Assembly: GCF_033446685.1 (NCBI RefSeq)
Contig: NZ_JAWQLY010000002.1
Coordinates: 186,001 to 250,000 of the forward strand
DNA length: 64,000 bases
Source of the DNA: Modicisalibacter sp033446685
Lineage (GTDB): Bacteria > Pseudomonadota > Gammaproteobacteria > Pseudomonadales > Halomonadaceae
Reading direction: 5' to 3'
Every line of letters starts with the position of its first letter. Position 1 is the first letter of the stretch. The notes below the pieces were generated by a model. That model worked only from the letters and a program-made list of their open reading frames with translations. It was not told the DNA's origin and made no database searches. Position numbers and translations under genes: made by a program. Positions 1 to 7,690 of this stretch are shown piece by piece.

Positions 1-741
1 ACGTGCAATAAGATGGATCACTGAAGACTCGATGGCTGACATGACGGCCATTTGTACCGGCTCGTTATTGGTGTAGCCGATCTCTCCTTCCAGCAATCTC
101 TTGAAGTCGATAAAGCGATACACACCCGCCCGTAACTCGTGCGAAAAAATCGTCTTGCTGGTCGTCACGTTGCCGAGCACTTCTCCCGTAGCGATATCGA
201 TGGCTCGCAAGTTGACCGTGACCTGATCGACCTGATATTTCCCCGAAGCGCCGATCCCGAAGTACTCGGCTCCTGCCCCTCCCGTACGAACGTTCGAGTC
301 GTAGGCTATGATCCCTCCTTCCAGCAGCACGCGTGCAGCGTTGAGCGAGCTGAGTTCATCGGTGCGTCCCGTGCGTTCGAGATTGGCACGAATGATTTTG
401 CGTTCAGTCAGGAGATTCTGCAGCCCGACCCGTTCGAGCGGAATGAACCAGCCCGAATCGGCCAAGGCCCCGCTCAACATGGCCGCCCCCCCCTGGGTCA
501 CCGCGGTGGAGAACGTGCTCGCCGGTTGTGGCTTGTATTGGCCGGTCTGATCGCGGAAATCGTAAACGGCCGCATAAATCCTGGCGCTCGGGCGTGGCAG
601 GCTTATGAGATCGCTATAGGTTCCGGAGCGGGGCATCAAGGTTGCGGGTGCCTCCTCCAGGCCCTCGACATTGGTGACCATGCCAGTACAGCCTGAAAGC
701 AGCAGAGTGCAAGTGAGAAGGCTTGTAGTGATAATTTTCAT
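1..741 (-). CDS. csgG: CsgG, curli secretion channel lipoprotein (partial, C-terminus beyond window)
   Basis: CsgG forms the nonameric outer-membrane pore that exports curli subunits. The ATG is at 741 on the minus strand, and the frame stays open to base 1, giving 247 codons; the E. coli protein is about 277 aa, so the C-terminus lies outside the window. The translation begins with a lipoprotein signal ending LLLSGC (lipobox, acylated Cys), then the CsgG core with 'YAAVYDFRDQTGQYKP', 'STAVTQGGAAML' and 'WFIPLERVGLQNLLTERKI', all typical of the family. It starts 13 nt after the csgF stop, so it is the last gene visible of a csgDEFG operon. Confidence 0.95.
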   Translation of the reverse strand, partial: MKIITTSLLTCTLLLSGCTGMVTNVEGLEEAPATLMPRSGTYSDLISLPRPSARIYAAVYDFRDQTGQYKPQPASTFSTAVTQGGAAMLSGALADSGWFIPLERVGLQNLLTERKIIRANLERTGRTDELSSLNAARVLLEGGIIAYDSNVRTGGAGAEYFGIGASGKYQVDQVTVNLRAIDIATGEVLGNVTTSKTIFSHELRAGVYRFIDFKRLLEGEIGYTNNEPVQMAVMSAIESSVIHLIAR

Positions 742-754
742 GTTGCGCGACTCC

Positions 755-1153
755 TCAAAGGCTGGGCGTGCCAAATCTGACGGTGGTTCTTTCACCCGTC
801 TGTTTATTAAGGATCAGCATCTCGAAGCCGCCGCCTTGAAGACTGGTAATCTTGATGTTCAAATTGGAGCTATCAATGGTACTGTTGGTGCCGTTTTCCA
901 AAGCATCTTCTATGGCATCATTGGTCAATGAACTACGTAAATCCTGCAGGAACAAATCCGATTCACTGAAACTGCCGTAGTCGAGTGCGTCCGGGTCTTT
1001 GTTGTTGTCTTGAGCCTGGGCCTTGTTCAGCAAGTAGTTGCCATTCAAGGGGTCGCCGCCAAATGAGGGGTTGATTGGCTGATAGATCAGTTCTCCGGCG
1101 TATAGCGGGCTGCTGGCTAACATCATTGCCAGGATAGTGGGGTATGCTTTCAT
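755..1153 (-). CDS. csgF: CsgF, curli assembly factor
   Basis: CsgF is exported through CsgG, caps the pore at the cell surface and is needed for nucleation of curli fibres. The 132-aa product has a cleavable signal peptide (cleavage near SSPLYA-GE). The mature start 'GELIYQPINPSFGGDP' is the CsgF segment that inserts into the CsgG channel and is strongly conserved. The length matches the family (E. coli 138 aa). It lies between csgE (34 nt upstream) and csgG (13 nt downstream) on the same strand. Confidence 0.95.
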   Translation of the reverse strand: MKAYPTILAMMLASSPLYAGELIYQPINPSFGGDPLNGNYLLNKAQAQDNNKDPDALDYGSFSESDLFLQDLRSSLTNDAIEDALENGTNSTIDSSNLNIKITSLQGGGFEMLILNKQTGERTTVRFGTPSL

Positions 1154-1187
1154 GACTCGTTTCCTCGCGTATCCGACCTAGACCTGG

Positions 1188-1697
1188 TTACCATTCGTCG
1201 CCAGCTAGATCGCCATTATTGTCTAGGGCCTGCATGATTTTTCGTTGTAAATGAAGTTGCTCGACCTGCTCCACCGCTGCGGTAGCGTATTGGTCGACGT
1301 CGCTCAGCCTGGGTGGCAATGTCGCCTGGTAAAGTATGCGATTGTCTTCGGTAATCCAGATTAAGCTGCCCCAACGTGCCGAGGGCCTTTCATGGACGGT
1401 GAGACTTATATCGCTCAGTAACAAGCTGTCCAGACGGATTTGGCTGAATTGCCGAAAAAAGGTCTTACCGATCATCGTTACCGTACGGTCTATCAATAAG
1501 CCACTGAGGTTCGCAGCGCCATGAGGTTTGTAGGCGTCGTTGAGTACCGGGCCATCCGCTCCCTCAGGATTATCGTTTTGCGCTGATGCCGCACGTTGTG
1601 GATCCGGTACGGTTACATCCTGTGCCCCTGCCGCCGTTGTGAGCGTCATCGCGGCGACCAGAAGGACAACGGATAAGTTGGCGCGCGACATGACCAT
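1188..1697 (-). CDS. csgE: CsgE, curli secretion specificity factor
   Basis: CsgE is a periplasmic adaptor that caps CsgG and directs curli subunits into it. The protein has an N-terminal signal peptide (MSRANLSVVLLVAAM.., cleavage near AGA-QD) and CsgE features: 'LSGLLIDRTVTMIGKTFFRQFSQ', the 'LTVHERPSARWGSLIWI' strand and a C-terminal 'LQRKIMQALDNN'. It is about 40 residues longer than E. coli CsgE (129 aa), mostly in a low-complexity stretch after the signal peptide. The ATG at 1697 overlaps the csgD stop by one base (TGATG); a GTG at 1700 or an ATG at 1691 are alternatives. Translational coupling to csgD is likely. Confidence 0.9.
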   Translation of the reverse strand: MVMSRANLSVVLLVAAMTLTTAAGAQDVTVPDPQRAASAQNDNPEGADGPVLNDAYKPHGAANLSGLLIDRTVTMIGKTFFRQFSQIRLDSLLLSDISLTVHERPSARWGSLIWITEDNRILYQATLPPRLSDVDQYATAAVEQVEQLHLQRKIMQALDNNGDLAGDEW

Positions 1698-2368
1698 CAC
1701 CGACGCTGCGGCTTGATGGGGTTGGGTGGAGGAGCGCCCAGATTCTGTCGCGCCCAGTTCATGGCCTGGATGCGGTTATGCACCTTGATCTTCCGGAAGA
1801 TGTTGTACAAGTGAGACTTGACCGTGTGCTCGCTGACGAACAGTTTGTCGGCAATTTCAGTGTTCGAAGCGCCGGAACCCAGCAGGCCGATGATCTCGAG
1901 TTCGCGGTGGGTCAGGCCACAGACGGGCCGATAGGCATTGAGCTGCTGACGGCGGTAGAATTCGATCAGCCGTGTCATCAGTGAACGAGACATCCATAGG
2001 TCATCGTCCAATAAGGCACCGATGCCCTTGCAAATCAGGGCCATGCTGTCACGACGGTAGAAAACTCCCTTCAAGTGCAGTGAAGAGAGCACATCGGCGG
2101 CATGATCCTCGTCGCGCAGATTGATCGCCGCCAGGGTCATGGATTCGCTTTCGGCGGCCTTGGTATGCCATTGCTGCATGCTGCTCTCATCGACGTGATC
2201 GGCATCCAGAAGAACTAGGGTCTTGCCGTTTTCGAGGTTTTCCTGGGTGTCATGCGGGGCGACCGCCGAAATCTGGCAATCCAGCCGTTCAGCGATGTAC
2301 TCCATGAACAGCTGCGTTTGCGGATTGCAGTCGGTAACCAGGATGATTGTTGCGTTCCCTTGACTCAT
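1697..2368 (-). CDS. csgD: CsgD-type LuxR-family transcriptional regulator of curli
   Basis: Master regulator of curli and biofilm genes. The 223-aa protein (E. coli 216) has an N-terminal receiver-like domain (start 'IILVTDCNPQTQ', with 'LVLLDADH' at the acidic position) and a C-terminal LuxR helix-turn-helix beginning 'LTHRELEIIGLLGSGASN' with the recognition segment 'VSEHTVKSHLYNIFRKI'. 'GVFYRRD' and 'GASNTEIA' match CsgD specifically. It is the first gene of csgDEFG. In Enterobacteria csgD is divergent from csgBA; here the divergent neighbour is rdgB, and no csgA/csgB is visible in the window. Confidence 0.9.
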   Translation of the reverse strand: MSQGNATIILVTDCNPQTQLFMEYIAERLDCQISAVAPHDTQENLENGKTLVLLDADHVDESSMQQWHTKAAESESMTLAAINLRDEDHAADVLSSLHLKGVFYRRDSMALICKGIGALLDDDLWMSRSLMTRLIEFYRRQQLNAYRPVCGLTHRELEIIGLLGSGASNTEIADKLFVSEHTVKSHLYNIFRKIKVHNRIQAMNWARQNLGAPPPNPIKPQRR

Positions 2369-2797
2369 TTTTTTGTTACTCCCGAAGTATGGGCCGATCT
2401 TTGAGTTTTAATGCTGTCCCTGCGCACTCATGCTTAGGCTTGACTGAGCGTTGTCCTTTTTTGTCTTTTTGTAAAGTTAGGTTACATAGAAGTGCTTATG
2501 AGTTTTTTGTCTATCGCCGCGCGTACGTCTATTGCTTTTACAAAAACCATTATTTTATAGGTAGTTAAAGGTAAACCTATTGTGGGTGGCGATAGATACA
2601 AAAATCTGGTAGGTAAAAAATCAGGCCAATAATCCTTTTAGATTAGTATTTTTTAGCTAGTTTGGTATTAGTTTTCTAATACTTAAATGATTATTTCTCT
2701 GACTTTTTTTCATTAGCTTCTTGCTGTCTGAAAGCCATTCGCGGTCAAGCGCCTCGGCCTTTAGAATGGGTATAGACCCATTCAAGAGCGCAAGCAC
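2369..2797. promoter_or_regulatory. AT-rich divergent control region csgD / rdgB
   Basis: A 429 bp gap between the csgD and rdgB start codons, visibly AT-rich (especially 2450-2720) against a GC-rich genome. No convincing ORF occurs in it. Long AT-rich leaders are known upstream of csgD in Enterobacteria, where many regulators (OmpR, IHF, H-NS) bind, so this is probably the csgD control region. Just before rdgB there is a perfect inverted repeat, GAATGGGT-ATAG-ACCCATTC, at 2765-2784, ending 13 nt before the rdgB ATG. Confidence 0.6.
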
Positions 2798-3388
2798 ATG
2801 GAAAGATCCCTGGTCCTGGCCAGCGGCAACCCCGGCAAGCTGAACGAGTTCAGACACCTGCTGGAGCCGCTGGGCTACCATATTGAGCCGCAAAGTGAGT
2901 ATGCCGTCAGCGAGGCCGATGAAACGGGACTGACGTTTCTGGAAAACGCCCTGATCAAGGCCCGCCATGCCTGCCGCATCAGTGGCCGACCGGCGCTGGC
3001 CGATGATTCCGGTCTGGCGGTGGATGTCCTGGATGGTGCGCCGGGCATTCATTCGGCACGCTATGCCGGCGAGCCCAAGAGCGACGACGCTAATAATCGC
3101 AAGTTGCTAGAAGCACTGGCGGATATTCCCGAAGGCCAGCGTACGGCCAGTTATTGGTGCGTCCTGGTATGGTTGCGCCATGCCGAGGATCCCGTTCCGC
3201 GCATCGTCCAGACACACTGGTCCGGCGAAATCCTGGCGCACCCGCGGGGCGACGGCGGTTTCGGCTACGATTCGCTGTTCTGGGTGCCGGAGTGCGGGAT
3301 GAGCGCTGCTGAACTCAGCGCTGGCGAAAAGAATCAGCTCAGCCATCGCGGTCGCGCACTTCGTGCGCTTCTGGAGCAGTTGTCTTGA
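2798..3388 (+). CDS. rdgB: RdgB/HAM1, dITP/XTP pyrophosphatase
   Basis: House-cleaning nucleotidase that hydrolyses non-canonical purine nucleotides (dITP, XTP) to monophosphates so they do not enter DNA. The 196-aa product (E. coli 197) carries the family signatures: 'LASGNPGKLNEF' near the start, 'FLENALIKARHA' , 'ADDSGLAVDVLDGAPGIHSARYAG' (given here only as a landmark around residues 68-90), 'GFGYDSLFW' and the C-terminal 'KNQLSHRGRAL'. Its end overlaps hemW by 4 bp, the usual rdgB-hemW arrangement. Confidence 0.97.
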   Translation: MERSLVLASGNPGKLNEFRHLLEPLGYHIEPQSEYAVSEADETGLTFLENALIKARHACRISGRPALADDSGLAVDVLDGAPGIHSARYAGEPKSDDANNRKLLEALADIPEGQRTASYWCVLVWLRHAEDPVPRIVQTHWSGEILAHPRGDGGFGYDSLFWVPECGMSAAELSAGEKNQLSHRGRALRALLEQLS

Positions 3389-4560
3389 GGCCATCGTTAC
3401 CCTCTCTCTCCCTGTATGTGCACGTGCCTTGGTGCGTCCGCAAGTGCCCTTACTGCGATTTCAACTCCCACGGTGTCGGCCGTGATGCAGCGCTGCCCGA
3501 ACGGCAATACCTGTCGGCGTTGCTCGCCGACCTGGAGGACGATCTCCCGCTGGTTGGCGATCGTCCGGTGCAGAGCATCTTTATCGGCGGCGGTACGCCG
3601 AGCCTGATGTCGCCCGGCTTCTTTCGGCAATTGCTCGAAGGGCTGCGGCAACGCTTGTTCTTGCATGATGATTGCGAGATCACTCTGGAAGCCAATCCCG
3701 GTACCGTGGAGCAGTCGCGTTTCGAGGGTTTTCGCGAGGCCGGCATCAACCGCCTTTCACTGGGCATCCAGAGCTTTCAGCCGGATCAGCTGGCGAAGCT
3801 GGGACGAATCCATAGCGGTGACGAGGCTTACCGAGCCGTCGACAGCGCGAGGCGGGCGGGTTTCGACAACATCAATCTGGATCTGATGCACGGCCTGCCG
3901 GGGCAGGACCTCGAGTTGGCCCTGGCCGATATCGATCAGGCCTTGTCCTTGTCACCCGAGCATCTCTCCTGGTATCAGTTGACCCTCGAGCCCAACACGG
4001 AATTCTACGTCCAGCCACCGGTATTGCCGCACGACGAGACGCTCTGGGCAATCCAGGATGCCGGTCACCAGCGCCTCGAGGCCGCCGGCCTGGTTCGTTA
4101 CGAGATATCCGCCTATGCCCGGCCGGGAGCCATTTCCCGCCACAATCTCAACTACTGGCAATTCGGCGACTATCTGGGCATCGGCGCGGGTGCCCATGGC
4201 AAGCTGAGTGCCTGGAACGCACACGCCGAGCTGATCGTGGAACGGCGTTGGAAGAGTCGTCAGCCCGATGCCTACCTGCGCCGCCACGACGACCCGCGTG
4301 GCTTTATTGCCGGCCGCCAACGCGTTGAAGCCGATGAACTACCGCTCGAGTTCGCCATGAACGCGCTGCGTCTGGTGGAAGGCGTGCCGCTGCCGCTGTG
4401 GTCGGCCCACACGGGGCGCTCGCTCGGCGTGCTGGAGCCGCATCTACAGCAGGCCCGCAAAAAAGGACTTCTGGTGGATTCCGATGAGCGTCTGCAGGCG
4501 ACCCCGAAGGGTCTGTTATTCTTGAACGACTTGCTGGGCCTGCTCGATGAAACCGAGTGA
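3385..4560 (+). CDS. hemW: HemW, radical SAM heme chaperone-like protein
   Basis: A radical-SAM protein formerly annotated as oxygen-independent coproporphyrinogen oxidase; HemW is now regarded as a heme-insertion chaperone for respiratory enzymes. The 391-aa protein has the 4Fe-4S/SAM motif C17xxxC21xxC24 ('CVRKCPYC') and lacks the fourth cysteine that follows in true HemN (CxxxCxxCxC; here CDF), which supports HemW rather than HemN. 'FIGGGTPSL', 'LEANPG' and 'RLSLGIQSF' are further family motifs. Translation is coupled to rdgB (ATGA-type 4 bp overlap). Confidence 0.95.
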   Translation: MRPSLPSLSLYVHVPWCVRKCPYCDFNSHGVGRDAALPERQYLSALLADLEDDLPLVGDRPVQSIFIGGGTPSLMSPGFFRQLLEGLRQRLFLHDDCEITLEANPGTVEQSRFEGFREAGINRLSLGIQSFQPDQLAKLGRIHSGDEAYRAVDSARRAGFDNINLDLMHGLPGQDLELALADIDQALSLSPEHLSWYQLTLEPNTEFYVQPPVLPHDETLWAIQDAGHQRLEAAGLVRYEISAYARPGAISRHNLNYWQFGDYLGIGAGAHGKLSAWNAHAELIVERRWKSRQPDAYLRRHDDPRGFIAGRQRVEADELPLEFAMNALRLVEGVPLPLWSAHTGRSLGVLEPHLQQARKKGLLVDSDERLQATPKGLLFLNDLLGLLDETE

Positions 4561-4609
4561 TCCTTTGCAAGCGATAAAGCAAACCAAGGAGATAGGAGTT
4601 TTGTTCAGG

Positions 4610-5284
4610 ATGATCGATAAGCGACTCTGGATGGCCATACCGTTGGCGAGCGTACTGGCGCTTGGCGGTTGTAGCACGACCACCCCCCAGGCCGGTGACT
4701 CCCAGCGCAACAATACCGCCACCGGCGCAGGAATCGGCGCTGCCGTAGGTGCCGTGGCGGGCCTGCTGAGCGGCGATAGCGCCTCGAGCCGACGCGACCA
4801 TGCAGCCATTGGCGCCGCGGTGGGTGCCGCTGCCGGCGGCGGTATCGGCTATTACATGGATCGCCAGGAACAGCAGCTGCGCGAGCGTCTCCAGGGCACC
4901 GGCATCGGTGTCGAACGCCAGGGCAACGACATCGTTCTCAATATGCCCAACCAGGTGACCTTCGGCGTCGATTCCAGTGAGTTGTCCGGCGAGGCTCGTC
5001 AGGCGCTCAACGACGTGACCACGGTGCTTCGTCAGTACCCCGAAACGCGTATCACCGTCGCGGGTTACACCGACAGCACCGGCGCCGAGTCGTACAACCA
5101 GCAGCTATCCGAGCGGCGTGCCGCGGCAGTCGGCGATTACCTGGTCCAGGGCGGGGTAGAAAGCCAACGCCTCAGCCGGGTCGGTTATGGTGAAAGCCGG
5201 CCGGTCGCCAGCAACGATACCGAACAGGGTCGCGCCCAGAATCGTCGCGTCGAGATCACCGTGACGCCGATACAGCAGCAGTAA
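4610..5284 (+). CDS. OmpA-family outer-membrane lipoprotein (YiaD-like)
   Basis: Probable peptidoglycan-binding outer-membrane lipoprotein. I chose the ATG at 4610 (TAGGAG 11 nt upstream), which gives 224 aa and puts the signal peptide at the N-terminus: MIDKRLWMAIPLAS.. with lipobox LALGGC. A TTG at 4601 is possible. Then comes a glycine-zipper segment (repeated GAGIGAAVGAVAG / GAAVGAAAGGG, residues about 42-85), then a C-terminal OmpA domain with 'VTVAGYTDSTG'-type motif ('ITVAGYTDSTGAESYN'), 'LSERRAAAVGDYL' and 'GYGESRPVASN'. The D and R residues that bind diaminopimelate are present. YiaD is the closest named relative I recognise. Confidence 0.85.
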   Translation: MIDKRLWMAIPLASVLALGGCSTTTPQAGDSQRNNTATGAGIGAAVGAVAGLLSGDSASSRRDHAAIGAAVGAAAGGGIGYYMDRQEQQLRERLQGTGIGVERQGNDIVLNMPNQVTFGVDSSELSGEARQALNDVTTVLRQYPETRITVAGYTDSTGAESYNQQLSERRAAAVGDYLVQGGVESQRLSRVGYGESRPVASNDTEQGRAQNRRVEITVTPIQQQ

Positions 5285-5306
5285 TCTCCGGCAGCGATTG
5301 CCCAAC

Positions 5307-5338
5307 GAGCCCATCGCCTCGCCGGCGGTGGGCTCTTT
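5307..5338 (+). terminator. Rho-independent terminator after the OmpA-like lipoprotein
   Basis: 12-bp stem with one G-T wobble (5307-5318 with 5324-5335, loop TCGCC) followed by a short TTT. It lies 23 nt past the lipoprotein stop and just before rlmJ. Confidence 0.7.
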
Positions 5339-5352
5339 ACGTAGGATGGCAT

Positions 5353-6207
5353 ATGCTCGCTTACCAACACGCCTATCATGCCGGCAACTTTGCCGACGTT
5401 CATAAACATCTGGCGCTGTTTTCCCTCACCCGCTATTTATTACGTAAAAAAAGCCCTGTTACGTATATAGATACCCATGCCGGCCGTGGCCTTTACCGGC
5501 TCGCCGAACCCGAGACGCAGAAGCTCAAGGAGTATGAATCGGGAGTGGGTGCGCTGTGGTCGGCACGCCAGGCGCTCTCGGGAAGCAGTGAGCTACTTGA
5601 TGGCTGGTTGGCAGCCTTGCAGCGCCTACAGCCTGGTGTCGCGAAGACGCTGAGCCATTACCCCGGCTCGCCATGGTGGCTGGCCCAGGGCCTGAGAAGC
5701 CACGATCGACTGTCGCTGTTCGAGTTGCATCCCGGTGAGCATGGTCATCTCGACGGCCAGCCACTCCTGCAGGAGGCGAGGCGGATCCATGGCGATGGCC
5801 TGGCGGGGCTGCAGCGGGTGCTGCCGGTCGCGACGCCCCGCTTGTGCGTGTTGATCGATCCCAGCTATGAGCGCAAGGCTGAGTACGCGGAAGTGGCCGA
5901 GTCGCTAAGCTTCGTGGCGCGCAAGGTTCGCCACGCGGTGGTCATGATCTGGTATCCCTTGCTTCCGGCGGGGCGTCACATGACATTGCTCGAGGCGGTA
6001 CGCAAGGCCGACATACGCAAGGTCTGGCGCAGCGAGCTCGAGGTGCACTCACTGGATAGCGCGACGCACGGCATGTACGGCAGTGGCCTGCTGGTGTTCA
6101 ATCCGCCCTGGGGGCTGGGCGACGAGCTCGAGAACGCGCTGGCTTGCCTGTTGCCGCGATTCGGGCCGCAGGCGCGTCAGCGAGCCGGTTGGTGGGTTGC
6201 GGAATAG
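5353..6207 (+). CDS. rlmJ: RlmJ, 23S rRNA adenine-2030 N6-methyltransferase
   Basis: Methylates A2030 of 23S rRNA with SAM. The 284-aa protein (E. coli 280) begins with the diagnostic 'MLAYQHAYHAGNFADVHKH'. It also has 'YIDTHAGRGLYRL' (SAM-binding region), 'YPGSPWW', and the catalytic-type motif 'LIDPSYE' (DPPF/DPPY variant, here DPSY, as is usual in RlmJ), and ends with 'LLVFNPPWGL'. It converges on mnmE with a 3-nt gap. Confidence 0.95.
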   Translation: MLAYQHAYHAGNFADVHKHLALFSLTRYLLRKKSPVTYIDTHAGRGLYRLAEPETQKLKEYESGVGALWSARQALSGSSELLDGWLAALQRLQPGVAKTLSHYPGSPWWLAQGLRSHDRLSLFELHPGEHGHLDGQPLLQEARRIHGDGLAGLQRVLPVATPRLCVLIDPSYERKAEYAEVAESLSFVARKVRHAVVMIWYPLLPAGRHMTLLEAVRKADIRKVWRSELEVHSLDSATHGMYGSGLLVFNPPWGLGDELENALACLLPRFGPQARQRAGWWVAE

Positions 6208-6210
6208 CGC

Positions 6211-7587
6211 TTACTTGCCGATGCAGAACTCGCCGAATATCTTGCCCAGCAATTCGTCGGCGCTGAATGCGCCGGTGATTTCACCCAGCGCCTGCTGGGC
6301 CTCGCGCAGGTCCTCGGCCAGCAACTCGCCGGCGCCGTAGCCCTGAAGCTGGGCTTCGCCATTGTCCAGGGCGCGCTCGGCACGGTCGAGCGCATCCAGG
6401 TGACGTCGGCGGGCCGAGAAACGCCCCTCGGCGGTGGTCGAGTAACCCATGATCGACTTCAAGTGTTCCTTGAGACTATCCACACCCTGGCCGGTTTTCG
6501 CAGACAGGCGAATGATCGGTGCGGTTGTGGATAACTCGAGCCCGGGCGGCTCGTGACTGCTGTCGATCTTGTTGCGCACCAGCGTTAATCGAGCGGGGTC
6601 GGGCAGCCGCGAGACGAACTCCGGCCAGATGGACATCGGGTCGGTCGCCTGGTCGGTCGTGGCGTCGACCAGCAGCAATACCCGGTCGGCTTTCTCGATC
6701 TCCGCCCAGGCACGGGCCACGCCGATCCGCTCGACGGCGTCCGGAGTGTCGCGCAGCCCGGCCGTGTCGATGACATGCAACGGCATGCCATCGAGATGGA
6801 TATGCTCGCGTAGGACGTCTCGGGTGGTGCCGGCGATCTCGGTGACGATCGCCGTTTCCTGCTGGGTCAAGGCGTTGAGCAGGCTCGACTTGCCGGCGTT
6901 GGGCCGGCCGGCGATCACCACGTTCATGCCTTCGCGCATCAGCGCGCCCTGGCCGGCCGCCCGGCGAACCTCGGCGAGCTCGTCCTGAACCTCGCCGAGC
7001 TTCGCGGCGACCCGGCCGTCGGCCAGGAAGTCGATCTCCTCCTCGGGGAAGTCGATCGCCGCCTCGACGTACATGCGCAATTCGATCAGGCGTTCGACCA
7101 GGCTGCCGACCCGGGTCGAGAATTCACCCTGCAACGAGCGAAGGGCATTTTCCGCGGCGGCGCGGGAACTGGCGTCGATCAGGTCGGCAATCGCCTCGGC
7201 CTGGGCCAGGTCGAGCTTGTCGTTGAGAAAGGCCCGCTCGGAGAATTCGCCCGGGCGGGCCAACCGGGCGCCCAGGTTGACGCAGCGCTCGAGCAACAGA
7301 TCCATGAGCACCGTGCCGCCGTGGCCGTGCAGTTCGAGCACGTCTTCGCCGGTGAACGAATGCGGGCCGGGGAAGTACAGGGCGATCCCCTCATCGATCG
7401 CCTGGCCGCTGGCCCCCGTGAACGCGCCGTAGAAGGCGTGGCGGGGCGCCGGGCAGCGACCCAGCACTGCCTCGGCGATCGCCTGGCAGGCAGGCCCCGA
7501 GACGCGGATGATGCCAACGCCGCCGCGTCCGGGAGGCGTAGCCAAGGCGGCGATGGTGTCCTGGGTGTAGAGCGGCTGGTCGAGCAT
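6211..7587 (-). CDS. mnmE: MnmE, tRNA uridine-5-carboxymethylaminomethyl modification GTPase
   Basis: With MnmG it forms cmnm5U34 in certain tRNAs. The 458-aa protein has an N-terminal tetrahydrofolate-binding domain (1-120, 'ATPPGRGGVGIIRVSG'), a helical domain, and an inserted G domain with P-loop GRPNAGKS at 227-234, 'DTAGLRDT' (G3) and 'NKID' (G4). It ends in the conserved C-terminal CIGK whose Cys is essential. It lies leftward of yidC as in other gammaproteobacteria, but the usual mnmG-rsmG-parAB neighbours do not follow; rlmJ does instead. Confidence 0.98.
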   Translation of the reverse strand: MLDQPLYTQDTIAALATPPGRGGVGIIRVSGPACQAIAEAVLGRCPAPRHAFYGAFTGASGQAIDEGIALYFPGPHSFTGEDVLELHGHGGTVLMDLLLERCVNLGARLARPGEFSERAFLNDKLDLAQAEAIADLIDASSRAAAENALRSLQGEFSTRVGSLVERLIELRMYVEAAIDFPEEEIDFLADGRVAAKLGEVQDELAEVRRAAGQGALMREGMNVVIAGRPNAGKSSLLNALTQQETAIVTEIAGTTRDVLREHIHLDGMPLHVIDTAGLRDTPDAVERIGVARAWAEIEKADRVLLLVDATTDQATDPMSIWPEFVSRLPDPARLTLVRNKIDSSHEPPGLELSTTAPIIRLSAKTGQGVDSLKEHLKSIMGYSTTAEGRFSARRRHLDALDRAERALDNGEAQLQGYGAGELLAEDLREAQQALGEITGAFSADELLGKIFGEFCIGK

Positions 7588-7638
7588 GTGCGTTTCCTGG
7601 ATAGCGGTCGGGCCATTGCCGATAGTCGGGCCCCAACG

Positions 7639-7668
7639 CCAGACCCCCGCACTGTGGCGGGGGTCTGG
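7639..7668 (-). terminator. Strong GC hairpin between yidC and mnmE
   Basis: A perfect 12-bp inverted repeat (CCAGACCCCCGC at 7639-7650 with its complement at 7657-7668, 6-nt loop) lies 22 nt beyond the yidC stop. There is no T-run after it on the minus strand, so it may be a transcript-end stabiliser or attenuator rather than a full intrinsic terminator. Confidence 0.5.
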
Positions 7669-7690
7669 ATCTGGCGGCGCGCTTGAGCGG

